Origin: Seriola aureovittata
Taxonomy: Eukaryota; Chordata; Actinopteri; Carangiformes; Carangidae
Length of the DNA stretch: 64,000 bases
Reading direction: 5' to 3'
NCBI RefSeq assembly: GCF_021018895.1
Contig: NC_079386.1
Coordinates: forward strand, 6,128,835-6,192,834
Below, in pieces: positions 25,701 to 36,528 of the stretch (position 1 is its first letter; each line of letters opens with the position of its first letter). The position numbers and the translations under genes are program-made. The notes beneath the pieces are model-generated. The model was not told the DNA's origin and did not search any database. It saw only the letters and a program-made list of their open reading frames with translations.

Positions 25701-28368
25701 AGCGAGGTCACGGCGGTCAGTTACCCCAGGTTGGGTGAACCCTGCATGAGGAGATGGCAGCTCCAGGTCTGGGGAGCTCCGGACTTTCTGGTGGTGGTGG
25801 TGAAATGGTTTCGTGGTGAAGTTGCCATTCAGATCCCGTTTCTCCAGATCTAGATGCAGAGCCGGTCTGGAACCGTTTGGACTTGATGCCAGTTTGCCGG
25901 TGCCAGTCGGACTCATAGGTGACGCGGTGTGGCAGTTTCCGTTAACGTCAGTTTTACTGGTGTCATTTGTTGTTGTGGTGGCAGGTGCGGCAAACTTCTT
26001 CTTGCCACTGAGGCTCTCTGGGTAGATGTCGACCCCTTTGAGCATGTGAACAAACTTGTAGGGAGGTGTCTTCTGGGATTTTGTGTTTTTACGCTGGCAA
26101 CAGATCCACGCAAAGGCTGACACAGTGAAGACAAGGCCAAAGACACTCACCACAGCTACACCTACTGGTACTGCCACTGTGGAGGAGGACGGAGAGTGGA
26201 GGGAGGGAAGATTAACTTTAATCAAGCATCTAACTACATACCCCAACAAACACTGTGGAACAAGCAGCAGTAAAACAATCACACCTAAAAAAATTTGAGG
26301 TTGCACAACCTCAACAGATTTCATTGTTGTACTGAGGCACTTGAGTCCATTTTGTGTTTGTGACTGACGCAGGCTGCAGTCTTGACTCAGAGGGAGATGA
26401 AAACAACGATCAATCTGTTCCACCCTGATGAAGAATCATCATTACTCTGTTCAAATTCCAAACAAGGCCACAGTATAGCAACAGGAAACAGCTGGTGTAA
26501 TGAACGTAATGAACTGCTGGGAAAGCTACATAACGTCATTATGTGACTGGCTGATTTCTTGTTGGCAGGTTGATAAAAATGGCTGAAGGCAGAAGAAATA
26601 ATGGAGAAGCAAATTTACTCCAATGTCAGTTTTTTGTCTCTTATCTGGTGTCATAACATTCATTTTGATAATGACAAAGATTAAGAGGATCATCACCATA
26701 ATCAGTCAATGATATGCAGACCTATAATGTAAACAGCTTATGGGAGAGATTTTTTGACTGACGAAAGGAAACATCAGGAACAATCGATATCAGAGAACCA
26801 ACATCATCTCATATAACATAGTGAAATAGATTCTTATAGATTATATTAGGTTTTGTGCAAAGCAGTGTATAGGCAGGGTGGTTCCTTCTGAGATCTCATC
26901 TACAAGTACGGCATAACAGCCCTGCATTAACCCTAACCCAGCACCTCTTTATCACATTTTCTTTTCAAAAGTAGTGGTACTTACAGGCACCTAATTCCTT
27001 TCAATGGTACTTTTGTCTGCTATAATATCACTAAAATGATACCATGGATACATATTGCATGGAGATTTGCCACTGAAAGCTTCATTTCTTTGTTTCGAGG
27101 TGTTAAACTGTGACTCAACAACAATCACGCGGCCTTCTCGTGCAGTCAGAGTTAATAGGTCTATTTCAGTGGAGGAAAGGCAGACCACTTCCTGCTGTTA
27201 AGAGGGCGGCCCAATGGAAAAGCACTCAGGTTAAAGCCCATTCAGAGAGAGAGGGAGGAAGAGGGGTGGTGGTTGGGGTGGGTGGCTGGCTGTATTTCAC
27301 ATGCATTAGATCATGCGAAATAGATCATCAGATAATCAGTATTGTAACATTGCGATCATTCAAATACAAATTCATATAAAAGCATGGTTGCCTGAGTGTT
27401 TCTGTCGGATACATATTGTTTACCATATATGTACACAATATGTACTTTACTACTTATTTTCATATACTGACATAAAGGAATTTACAGTGATATTACATAA
27501 CAGTTTGACTTCATTGTTGCTAATTCTGATCATATAGGCCTATTTGTAATTCCTATCTCCTATTGTATTATTCCAGATGTTATTGCATTGTATGAGTGTA
27601 TATTCCATAAGCTTGTTTTGCACCTTTTGAAGGTGTAGCATCCATGTAATATGTATGAACTGAAGAGACTGCCTCTCATTTCAGAATCATCCATGGGTGA
27701 ACAGTGCGGCGGAAAGTCAGCTCATGTCAACTGTAAATCACAGCACTTGTACAGGCTGTTTCATCAATATTTCACTCCAGTGTCCTGGGTGGGTTTCAAG
27801 GCAACAACAACAGACGGATGTGGCAACGGGAGGGCGGTGAGAGCCGCTGAAACCGGCAGGAATTAAAGAAAACAAACAGGTGCTGGCCAGGCTTCACCTG
27901 TTCTGTAGTGACACTTATTTCATTCAAAATAATAATTATAAAAATAAATTAATTAACAGATATATATAACGTAAAAACAGTTCCCTTGCCTCCACCCTGT
28001 TGGTTAGTTTTTCTGATAATTAGCTGCTGCCCTAAAGCTAGCCGCAAAATGGAGGCTTACACATTATGTTATTCAGCAAAATGTTTAGGCAGCACATTGG
28101 ACAAAGCTCTTCACTGTCTCTTGGGTAATATTTCATAAAAGAGGCAACTCGAACCTACGTGCAGCCTGTTATTATTATTTTTAAAAGTAGGCGGTCAAGA
28201 TTCAGAGAAAGTAACACATTATAACACTAAGTCTTTAGAGATGAGTCCCGTGTGTTGAAGACGAACAAAAAGCACCGCCACTTTCACACCTGGGTCTTTT
28301 CAGGCTGATTAAAGCTGCCAGAGTTTGGACTCACCGAGCTGAGCTCCGTCCTCCACCATAAGAGCCAT
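20400..28368 (-). CDS. syt4: Synaptotagmin-4, five coding exons, complete
   Basis: Coding exons on the minus strand: 28368-28335, 26176-25557, 25451-25128, 21319-21199 and 20719-20400, all with GT-AG junctions. They join in frame to 1,419 nt (472 aa). The product is a vesicle membrane protein with tandem C2 domains that modulates dense-core and synaptic vesicle exocytosis. Residues 12-36 form the membrane segment, ending WICCQRK; KTPPYKFVHMLKGVDIYPE, diagnostic for SYT4/SYT11, follows. C2A lies in exons 2-3, C2B in exons 4-5. C2A has serine in LSFDRFSRDE where calcium-binding synaptotagmins have aspartate, the known SYT4/11 substitution. In C2B the first acidic ligand is Glu (KTENNG) and the last is Asn (SRSPNT), with a slightly lengthened loop. 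The WHXL-like C-terminal motif is AKWHAMSED. The Ser/Thr/His-rich linker makes it longer than mammalian SYT4 (about 425 aa). SYT11 is less likely because FGLVFTVSAFAWICC matches SYT4. Confidence 0.95.
22514..22755. repeat. Compound (AC)n / GGCACACA minisatellite in a synaptotagmin-4 intron
   Basis: About 240 bases of AC repeat in which paired CAGGCACACAGGCACA units recur about five times at irregular spacing. This hints at a higher-order tandem structure on top of the dinucleotide. It lies in the intron between coding exons 3 and 4 of the minus-strand synaptotagmin gene. Frames read through it are artefacts. Confidence 0.95.
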
Positions 28369-28626
28369 TGTCGCTGTCCAAGGTGCTGAAACGGTCCTTC
28401 TGCTTTCACACCGAGCTCTCCTGGCGAAGAGGTTTCAGTATATCTCCGCAATATCTCGGCTTCGATTATGTTTAATAATGTAACGGGTTTTGTTTTTGTG
28501 CGGCTTCAATAATTCAAAAAGCAGCCTTGTTTTCCCAGAGAGGATGGATGAGGGATGCTCTGTTCTCACCCTGCTGCTGTTACTCTGTGATGCGTGAGTG
28601 TGTCTCAGAGGCGGCAACACCCCAGT

Positions 28627-28666
<40 letters not shown>

Positions 28667-28895
28667 CTTTCTCCTTGTTTTCTCCGGCTCTCTCTCACTC
28701 TCTGCTCACCAGCCTTCTTCCCTCCCTCCTTCCCCACCGGTAACGCTGAGCTCATCAGTGCTGACGCAGTAGTGACGGAGGCTGGCTGTGATATCAGGAC
28801 CCCCGGTGAAGCAGCACAACAGGGCTGCCAATTTCCTTGATTGATTGTAAGGGAATGAACGGTCTTAGTCTGTATCCCTCTTCTTCCGTGTGTGC

Positions 28896-28960
<65 letters not shown>

Positions 28961-28970
28961 CGCGCATACT
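28369..28970 (-). promoter_or_regulatory. Putative 5' UTR and proximal promoter of synaptotagmin-4
   Basis: This lies immediately upstream (minus strand) of the start codon at 28,368. It has a moderately GC-rich, CpG-containing stretch near the ATG, a (TC)n tract at 28,629-28,661 and a (TG)n tract at 28,890-28,967. No TATA box is obvious, as expected for a neuronal gene with dispersed initiation. The transcription start is not located. Confidence 0.4.
28890..28967. repeat. (TG)n microsatellite
   Basis: About 78 bases of nearly perfect TG, ending GTGCGTGCGCGC, a strong Z-DNA-type alternating purine-pyrimidine run about 0.5 kb upstream of the synaptotagmin-4 start codon. Confidence 0.95.
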
Positions 28971-30500
28971 TCCTTATTCGATAAGACTGGCTATACTGTG
29001 GTCCTATCATTCAGTAAAGTAAGTGGTAATTTGGCTAATATAGTGATATGCCGTGATGCCTCTCCTGATATAGATGATATAGATTGGTAGTAAGTAGAAT
29101 AACAGATCGGTTTACTAAGACCAGTTCCTTTCATAGTCTACAGCGTATACATTACACTATACACTTTATTGTACAATTTTATTTACAGTTTATAATAAAC
29201 CTTCCAAAGTATTGCAGCACAGTATTTTGGATTACCGGGTCAATGAAGCACAACTCTCTCCAGGATATTAAACTAGGGCTACTGACGTCATGACTAAACT
29301 GCACTGTTGAGTATGACTGACACCCTACATGTGAATTTATATTTTAAATATTACAAAAAGACCCAGAATGTATATCAGATTTTTTTTCACACAATGTCAG
29401 CACAGTAGCTATAGTATATGATGGTGTATGTGTGAATTGTTTGTAATTCATTGCACAGTCCTTGAACACAAAAGACAAGCAGCGGACAGAAAAGAAAAGA
29501 AAAGAATAAACTGGAAAACTGGGAGGAACAAATGTTTTGAGTTTTTAGGTTGTGTGAGAGAAAGCAGAACTATCATCTGTAAATAGTTTGTTCTCTGTTC
29601 ATATTGACCAGTGAACCTGGAGTGTGTGTTCCAAGTATTTCTAAAATTGCATTACTATGTGACTTTTGTAAAGTGTAATATAATTGTAATGTGTCTAACT
29701 GTAATAAAGATGGGAAAGTCGTTATCTGTGCAGATAATATTCTGGCCACAGTCTACATTGTAATTCATGTTGCATTGTCCCTGACAAGTCGTAAACACGT
29801 ACATTATAGAAAATGACAGGATGCACAAGTCAGAGCTTGTTCTGACTTATTGTAAGTTTTAACATTAAATATAATCAAATACTGACCCCTGCTGGCCATA
29901 GTTAACAATGCATTTTCCCAGAAAATAGCAAATAGCAGAAGGAGTTTATCTAGTAGTAAACATGTAGGACATATTTTCTTAGGAATTTGGAAGTTGTGGT
30001 GCTGGGTGTCAGGTGTCACAGGATGATGCTCTTCCTGGAACTGACTTCATGTTCTCTGATGAAGAAACAATAGGTTCATACTTGTACAGGCAGGAAATCC
30101 CAGTTGATTTTGGTACCGGGTTTATTGTTGAGTTCCTCATGCATTGCAGCGCTGCACATGTATGAAGTGAAGACTGAAAATATTGGTGCAGCTCGAACAG
30201 AGTTTGAACACTACAGGGCTAATCATAAAACTTGTTACCATTGTCTCTTTGCACCCCCTCTAAGACATCAGTGTATTTCTAAACCTAGCATTGTTATAAA
30301 TATGTAAGGTGTATTAAGGTGGGGGGAGAACATTTTCTACAAAGCCCCCATTGATGTCAGTTTCATATCTGTAGTTTACTGTATTCTACAATGTACAGTT
30401 TGTATGACATACAGTATTTTTGTTACAGGTTTGTCCAGTTAGTTTCCTGTAACATGTTATTGTAGTTCCTGTAAGTGAATATGCCCAATACTATTTCTGT
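28971..30500. other. Intergenic spacer between synaptotagmin-4 and the tandem array
   Basis: Divergent spacer separating the minus-strand synaptotagmin gene from the plus-strand array. It is AT-rich and contains no recognisable exon. Around 30,340-30,480 the sequence (TTTCATATCTGTAGTTTACT and following) recurs upstream of gene E at about 41,547-41,640, so it belongs to the duplicated upstream unit of the array. Confidence 0.5.
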
Positions 30501-30626
30501 GAAAATGAAACTTAAGGAATAGTCTGAAGTAACAGAGATACAAAATGGAGACAAGGCACAGCCATCCCACACACACACACACGCACACACACACACACAC
30601 ACACACGCACACACACACGCACACAC

Positions 30627-30693
<67 letters not shown>

Positions 30694-30842
30694 CACGCAC
30701 ACACACACACACGCACACACACAGGTAAATTGTGCAATAGGGGAGGTGACAGCAGGAGTATATAAAGCTTTTTGCAGTGTGTCCTCTCATCATCTTGTCG
30801 TTCATCACGTGTACAGCAGCTCTCCTTCCATTTACATCGCAG
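30501..30842 (+). promoter_or_regulatory. Gene A promoter: ISRE, (CA)n tract, TATA box and non-coding exon 1
   Basis: The ISRE GAAAATGAAACT is at 30501-30512 and fits the GAAANNGAAACT consensus bound by ISGF3/IRFs. A CA tract of about 155 bases with CGCA interruptions follows (30569-30723), then GTGCAATAGGGGAGG, then the TATA box TATATAAA at 30759-30766. Transcription should start near 30,790. The non-coding exon ends at 30842 (CGCAG before GTAAGG). The same order occurs before genes B and C. Interferon induction is inferred from motif and spacing only. Confidence 0.7.
30569..30723. repeat. (AC)n microsatellite inside the gene A promoter
   Basis: About 155 bases of AC with periodic ACGC interruptions, sitting between the ISRE and the TATA box. 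Counterparts in genes B (about 33,204-33,258) and C (about 36,217-36,270) are shorter; in E the position has only a few degenerate CACA units. Confidence 0.95.
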
Positions 30843-31005
30843 GTAAGGTCAAAAAGTTTTACATACTGCAGGATAGTTTATAGTCTAGACCTTTGAGTAT
30901 TACAATTTACAATTAAATAATTGTAAGTGGAGTTGCAGTTTCAGTATTTAATTTTGAATTTGTAATTGATCATTTCATTTCTATAATTTCCAATTTACAG
31001 CAGTG

Positions 31006-31776
31006 ATGGCAGCAGCAGGTTTTTCCAGCAGCAGAGCGGCGACTGGTGTCACAGCAACCAGAGGCCTGTTCCTCATCTTCACTCTGCTGTGTCTGGTTTG
31101 CTTTGCAAGTTCAGCGATGGACAAGAACCAACTGGTAAATTAATTATTTTTTAACCTTAATTTGCGATAGAAAATTATTTCATGGTTAAGTCTACAGCCA
31201 ATGTGAGTCATGATGAGAAAATTTACTGTTGTGTTTTTTTAAACTCTTTTATTCTCATAGGTTCACAAGTTTTTCTGAGTCATATTTGTTTAATCTGAAG
31301 TTGTTACAATATACACTGTCATACTCTCACATCCTCAACTGTAACTGTCTGTTGACTCACTGTGGATCTGCAGGAAGACCTCGAGGAAAAACTTCAGAAA
31401 GCACAAAAAACCACAGACAGAGGGCAGGTGAGTCAGTCAGTCACAATGTAACAACATAAACTGAGTTTGTGCCATGTCATTAAGCTGTTTTATTTTTCCC
31501 CATTAGGAAAGGCAGATGCAAAGAATAGCCATGACATGGCAGCAGCACCTATTGACTCTAAGGATAGAAAATATTAAACGAACCATGAGAGCAATACTTT
31601 CTCATTCTCCTGAAATGGAAACATATCTGGAGAACATCATGTTCATCCTGGAGAAATGCAAGGCCTTTTTGGACGGGAAAACTGAGGGGCTACACACAAA
31701 TGAGGACAGTGTAGATGAATTGGGAACAATTAATAACATAATAAAATTCCTCAAAGAGAATCGAGCCGAACTGTAA
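31006..31776 (+). CDS. Tandem-array gene A: small ER-targeted helical protein, 150 aa
   Basis: Coding exons 31006-31134, 31374-31427 and 31507-31776, all phase-0 GT-AG junctions, 453 nt. Residues 1-43 (first coding exon) hold an unusually long n-region with Arg10 and Arg19, a hydrophobic core LFLIFTLLCLVC at 21-32 and a likely cleavage site near ASS at 34-36. The 54-nt exon encodes a charged helix, EDLEEKLQKAQKTTDRGQ. The last exon encodes about 89 residues, probably helical, with the family signature YLENI and K-rich/E-rich heptads, and ends RAEL. It has one cysteine in the mature part (ILEKCKAF). It is the most 5' and among the most divergent of A-E; its third segment lacks the FPP turn of C and E. 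Function unknown. A poly-A signal is at 32193-32198. I do not recognise the family. Confidence 0.85.
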
Positions 31777-33093
31777 CTTCCAGGTCAATTAGTATGTGCA
31801 GCTTAATTTCAATATTTCTATGAGGTAGCCTTGAAATCATGAATTCCTCTCAATTGTTTGACATAAAACAAGATGTTACATATTTGATGTTATGTTATGT
31901 TTGTGAATGGAGTAAGAGGGTAACAATTTGAATCTTCCAAAGATCTTTTTTTTTCTTTTTTAACTGGGCAATTATTCTATTTTAAAGGGTACATTATGAC
32001 CTCCTGACTAAAAACCTGGTTGTTTGGGAGGAATTTATATGGGGCACATGTGTTATTACTATTAAAAGATACTCTATGACCGTAAAAATGAGCAAAAATC
32101 TGGATGTTTCAGGGAAGATGGAGTGATGACTTCTACCCCAGACTTAAAAAAGGAACAATGTAATTTGTCTGTCTGTAATAAGGTCACTGTGGAATAAAAT
32201 CATTTCAGATTTATTGATAAAACACAAGGTATGAATCAATGTTTTGATGCTAGATCATGGTTGAATTGACACAACAGATAAGATTATGTGTAGAAATCAC
32301 ATTTCTGAAGTGATTTAATTATTAAACTTCATTGTTTCCATGGTGGTAGTCTTGGCTGTTGTAGAAATCCTGTAATAAAGAGATCATTCACCAAGAGATT
32401 GTCTTTCTGAGTTTTATTGCAACAGTTATATAATGCATATGGACTCACTGCATGCAGAGATGTAAGGTCTCCACAACAAGAGAGCAAAAACATTAAGGGG
32501 CAGCTAGCTTAACAGTTATAAACAAGAGTGGGCTAATGAAAAGAAGGCGCTGTTGTTTCACGTTGATAACTCTTGTCCATCATGTCTGCATTCAATTATC
32601 AGATTATAGTTGACATTTTAAAATGTGGCTTCAGCTCCTTTGTCTTGAAGTCAGAAGTCTGAAGCTCAAGAAAGAGGAGCCAAGTCAAGCTGTGTCTTGA
32701 GAGGCCATAAGGTCAAAGCGGAGGCATGAACTTTTTCATTTGATGCGGGTCGTCAGCATGAACATGATTTCCTGCATTTCCTTCACTTTTCATTTGCCTC
32801 TTAATGTTCTCAATTCATGTTAAAGTGCCTGCACTGTGTCCAGCAGTGTGCTGTTGTTTTAGTCCCTTCTCAAAGCAAAACTCTAAGGTCAGAGCAAATT
32901 ATGTCAATTACAGTCAGTGTAGCCAAATATACAATACACAGTTAAACACATTCACTCAAACATCTCTGAGAACTTCACCGTCTGTATCTGTGACTGACCG
33001 AAGAGCAACTTACTGGAGTAGTGGTGCGCTGTATTTTGGAACAGGTCCGTACAGTTTGTTCCCGTAAAGTGAAAATGCCAATAGATTTTCTGT

Positions 33094-33376
33094 GAAAATG
33101 AAACTTAAGGAAGCAAAGATTGGAGTCAAGACAAAACCCATCCCGCATGTAAATACATTTGCATATCCCACAGTGACAGATCACAGATCCGCACCCATAT
33201 ACTCACACACACAAAAACACATGCACGCACGCACACGCGCACATGCACACACACACAGGTAGGTTGTGCAATGGGGGAGGCGACAGCACAAGTATATAAA
33301 GCTTTTTGCAGTGTGTCATCTTATCATTTTCACATTCATCACCTGCACAGCAGCTCTCCTTCCAATTACATCACAG
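33094..33376 (+). promoter_or_regulatory. Gene B promoter: ISRE, short (CA)n, TATA box, non-coding exon 1
   Basis: ISRE GAAAATGAAACT at 33094-33105, degenerate ACACGCAC tract at about 33,204-33,258, the shared GTGCAATGGGGGAGG block, and TATATAAA at 33293-33300. The non-coding exon ends at 33376 (CACAG before GTAAGA). Between the TATA box and the exon donor the sequence closely matches genes A, C, D and E, showing common descent of the whole unit. Confidence 0.7.
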
Positions 33377-33511
33377 GTAAGATCAGAAAATGTTACACAC
33401 TGTTGCCTTTATATATTACAATTAATGATAAAGATGTATGAAAATGTAAGATAAATTGCAGTTTCAGTATTTTATTTTCCATTATTTAAACAATTTCAAT
33501 TTACAGCAGTG

Positions 33512-34304
33512 ATGGCAGCAGCAGCCTTTTCCAGCAGCAGAGCGGCGACTGGTTTCACAGCAACCAGAGGCCTGTTCCTCATCTTCACTCTGCTGTGTCT
33601 GGTTTGCGTCGCAAGTTCACTGATGAACAAGGGGAAACTGGTAAATTGTTTCTTTGGTAACACAAACAGTTTTTCTGTTGAACTTTTTTTGATGTTGTTT
33701 ATATTTGCAGCTGTTTATCATTAGACCAGTTGTCATGATCACACACCCCAAATACAAATGTATATTCATGTTCACTCTGAATTTCAAGGAGAAGCTGAAA
33801 GAAGACCTTCAAAAACTACAACAAAACACAGAGAGAAAGCTGGTGAGTCCGTCATGTTGTGGACATACAGGATGAGTAGCTGAGAAGGTTTATCCTGTAT
33901 GAAGGAAAAAAGAGTCTGGTCAGAGTATCTTAAGTAATGATATACGTTATACTCATTCAGAGGTTCTGCAGTTGAGTAAATTCAGTTTGTGTTGAAGTAT
34001 GTAATGTATGAGTGCTTCATTTCCCCTACAGGCAGACCACATGCTGGATAGTGCCTTCATTTCAGAAGTCCTGGGTGATGTTATTCACTTAATGGATCCT
34101 ACGATTGCAATTCTCAGGAAAACAATGTATGACTTTCTACCACTGGTGGAATTGATGGAGGACACAAAGTCATTTCTGGAGGAAAGCAAGCCTTACATAG
34201 ATAAGGAGATTGAGGATGGTGCTGCAGAAATTGAGGACTACAAGCAGAACTTGAAATCCCTGGAGAAGCTGCTAACAGGCCTTGAGAATCATGATGAACT
34301 GTAA
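33512..34304 (+). CDS. Tandem-array gene B: small ER-targeted helical protein ending HDEL, 151 aa
   Basis: Coding exons 33512-33640, 33789-33842 and 34032-34304, phase-0 GT-AG junctions, 456 nt. The signal exon is almost identical to that of gene E (hydrophobic core LFLIFTLLCLVCVA, residues 21-34). The 18-codon linker reads EKLKEDLQKLQQNTERKL, a coiled-coil-like helix. The final exon encodes about 90 residues rich in E, D, K and L. The protein ends in HDEL, a canonical ER-retrieval signal recognised by KDEL receptors. With a cleavable signal peptide this predicts an ER-luminal resident protein. The mature domain is among the most diverged of the array. An apparent longer frame from 33509 is only the signal exon read into its intron. 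A poly-A signal is at 34600-34605. Function unknown. Confidence 0.87.
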
Positions 34305-34988
34305 CAGTTTCCATGTCAGTTAATGTCACTGTCTCTGGTGTTATTTCTGCTGAATTTGTAAAGCTCCTCTTTCTTATTGTCCAGCTTCAGTTTAAGGTTG
34401 TAGCTACTGTTATTAGTTTGCTTAAAGATTGAGTTTGACAAGTGAAACAATTGATGATTTTTCTTTCATCGGCTCATATTTGCTGTTTCTTTCCCACTAA
34501 AAAACCTTAATGCCAATGTAAATTCCTGGGATATTGTGACACTATGACTTTTGAACATTGTCTGAAATGACAAGAGCTGATAATAATGTTTATCCAGTAA
34601 ATAAAGAAATCAAATTAGCAAATGGTTTCCAGTCCGTTTTTGAAAATAATTAATTAGGGAAGACATTATCTGTGGCTAGTTGTTGTCAAACATTCAGTAT
34701 CTATCAGCGAGCTGGTGCAGACTTCAGTGGTTCTTTGCAAAACAGCATTGTATTCCATAACTTACAAAGTGTTGTACATTAATGAACCATTCAGCTGATG
34801 TGGACCATCAAATAAATTCTACAAATGGGAAATACTTTTCATGTCGCCTCCCCTCTCTGCCAACCTGAAATATAAAGCCCAGACCTCTGCTATAAGTGCT
34901 CTGTATAGAGGCAATGCTGATGAGGCTTGGCTGTTAAGGGTATCAAAAATTAATGTATAGTTAAAATGAGTTACTGCTAAAACACAAC

Positions 34989-35745
34989 ATACAGTTGCAA
35001 GAAAAATAATGATAACCCTTAGGAGTTTTTTGTTTTGCATTGATTGCTCATAAAATATGATTTGATTTTCATTTAAGTCACAAGTGTAGATAACACACTG
35101 TGTTTAAACTAATAACACACTAAACAATTATTATCATTTGTGCCTTTATTGAACAAACCCATTAAACATTCACAGTGCTGGTGGAAAACATAAGTGTACC
35201 CTTGGATTTAAGTACAGGTCAAACCTCCTTTGGCACCAGTAACCTCAAACAGTAGTTTCCAGTAGCTGCTGATCAGAGCTGCACAATGTTCTGAAGGAAC
35301 TTTGTAGAATTCTTCTGCAGAAGTTCAGCTCAGACATATTCTCAGGACGTCTGGTATGAGCAGGTCTCTTCAGGTTGTTCCCCAGCATCTCTGGTGGGTT
35401 GTGGGCTCTGATGGGCCACTCCAACAGGTGGATTTTCTTATTTTGAAGTCATTCTGTAGTAGCTTTACTTTGATGTTTAGCATCGTTGTTCTGCTGCAGG
35501 TGGACAGCCACCCTGACATTATCCTGTAAGAGACCTTGATAAACTTGGGATTTTATTTTCGCCTTGATGATGGCGAGCTGCAAAGCCCCAAATCATGATC
35601 CTCCATCCACCATACTTCCCCATCACTCTGTAACCCTTTCTTCTGAGATCCCTCTTGTAAGTCATGGTTCACATCAGCAGATGCTTCTTGTGAACCGTAA
35701 ACTCAAAATGTCTGAGTGTTGTTAAGTCAAAGCAGCTCTAACCCA
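34989..35745 (-). mobile_element. Decayed Tc1-like (Tc1/mariner) transposon remnant
   Basis: The plus-strand left end is TACAGTTGCAAGAAAAATAA, the typical end of a fish Tc1-like element. Read on the minus strand, the interior contains a decayed transposase 3' half: the stretch near 35,400-35,430 corresponds to the conserved LEW-P region before the last catalytic acidic residue, followed by a decayed LKR-type motif. Frames are broken by stops and indels. The other inverted repeat is missing, so the element is 5'-truncated. It separates genes B and C. Confidence 0.75.
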
Positions 35746-35760
35746 CACTCAGATATTATT

Positions 35761-36060
35761 TTGTGAAGGTGAAAGTGAAGGTGAAGAGGCAGACTCAAGT
35801 AATAGCAAAACAAAGGAGTGGAGGCAAAACACACACACACGCACACACACACACGCACACACACACGTGTTTACATTAAAAACCATTTCAGTGAAAGTGA
35901 AAGTGATAAGGCATCATCAGGTGAATACAAAGGAATAACCTGTTCTGCAGATACACACATTCCAAGCAATTATCATAAGACACACTGACAGATAGATAGA
36001 CACACACACACACACAAGTTAGTAGTGCAATGGGGGAGGTGACACCAGGAGAATATAAAG
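35761..36060 (+). promoter_or_regulatory. Relic duplicate promoter upstream of gene C
   Basis: A second array-type upstream unit precedes the working gene C promoter. It has GAAAGTGAAG at about 35,771, a (CA)n tract, GTGAAAGTGAAAGTGA at 35891-35906 (an IRF-element-like direct repeat), GTGCAATGGGGGAGG and AATATAAAG near 36,053. The first-exon sequence stops abruptly at about 36,096 and runs straight into the ISRE of the next unit, so it looks like a truncated relic. The same block occurs upstream of gene D (about 38,701-39,200). Confidence 0.55.
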
Positions 36061-36097
36061 CTTTTTGCAGTGTGTCATGTTATCATTTTCATTACCT

Positions 36098-36381
36098 GAA
36101 AATGAAACTTAAGGAATGGTCTGAGGAAGCAAAGATTGGAGTCAAGATAAAACCCATCCCGCGTGTAAATACATTTGCATACCACACAGTGACAGATCAC
36201 AGATCCGCACCCATATACTCACACACACACAAACACATGCACGCACGCACACGCTCACATGCACACACACAGGTTGTGCAATGGGGGAGGCGACAGCACA
36301 AGTATATAAAGCTTTTTGCAGTGTGTCATCTTATCATTTTCACATCCATCACCTGTACAGCAGCTCTCCTTCCAATAGCAG
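36098..36381 (+). promoter_or_regulatory. Gene C promoter: ISRE, (CA)n, TATA box, non-coding exon 1
   Basis: ISRE GAAAATGAAACT at 36098-36109, CA-rich tract to about 36,270, then GTTGTGCAATGGGGGAGG and TATATAAA at 36303-36310. The exon donor follows 36381 (AGCAG before GTAAGA). Sequence from the ISRE to the TATA box is nearly identical to gene B, including the CATCCCGC(A/G)TGTAAATAC block. Confidence 0.7.
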
Positions 36382-36528
36382 GTAAGATGAGCAACATTTT
36401 ACTTTGAGAATATTTATTTTAGGCAGACATAAATGTTACATCGTCATTTAACAAACGTAAATGTTCAGTTGCAGTTTAGGAATGATTAAATTCTTCATCT
36501 ATACTTTATACTTTGAATTACAGCAGTG

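Noticed and set aside
28435..29010. 191-codon minus-strand frame upstream of synaptotagmin-4
   Set aside because: It includes (HT)n and (RE)n runs from the TG and TC repeats; more likely 5' flank.
30423..30883. Several overlapping frames of about 90-110 codons on both strands
   Set aside because: They are translations of the (CA)n tract in the gene A promoter.
33509..33724. 71-codon frame beginning with the array signal peptide
   Set aside because: It is exon 2 of gene B read through its donor into the intron; the real ATG is at 33512 and the exon ends at 33640.
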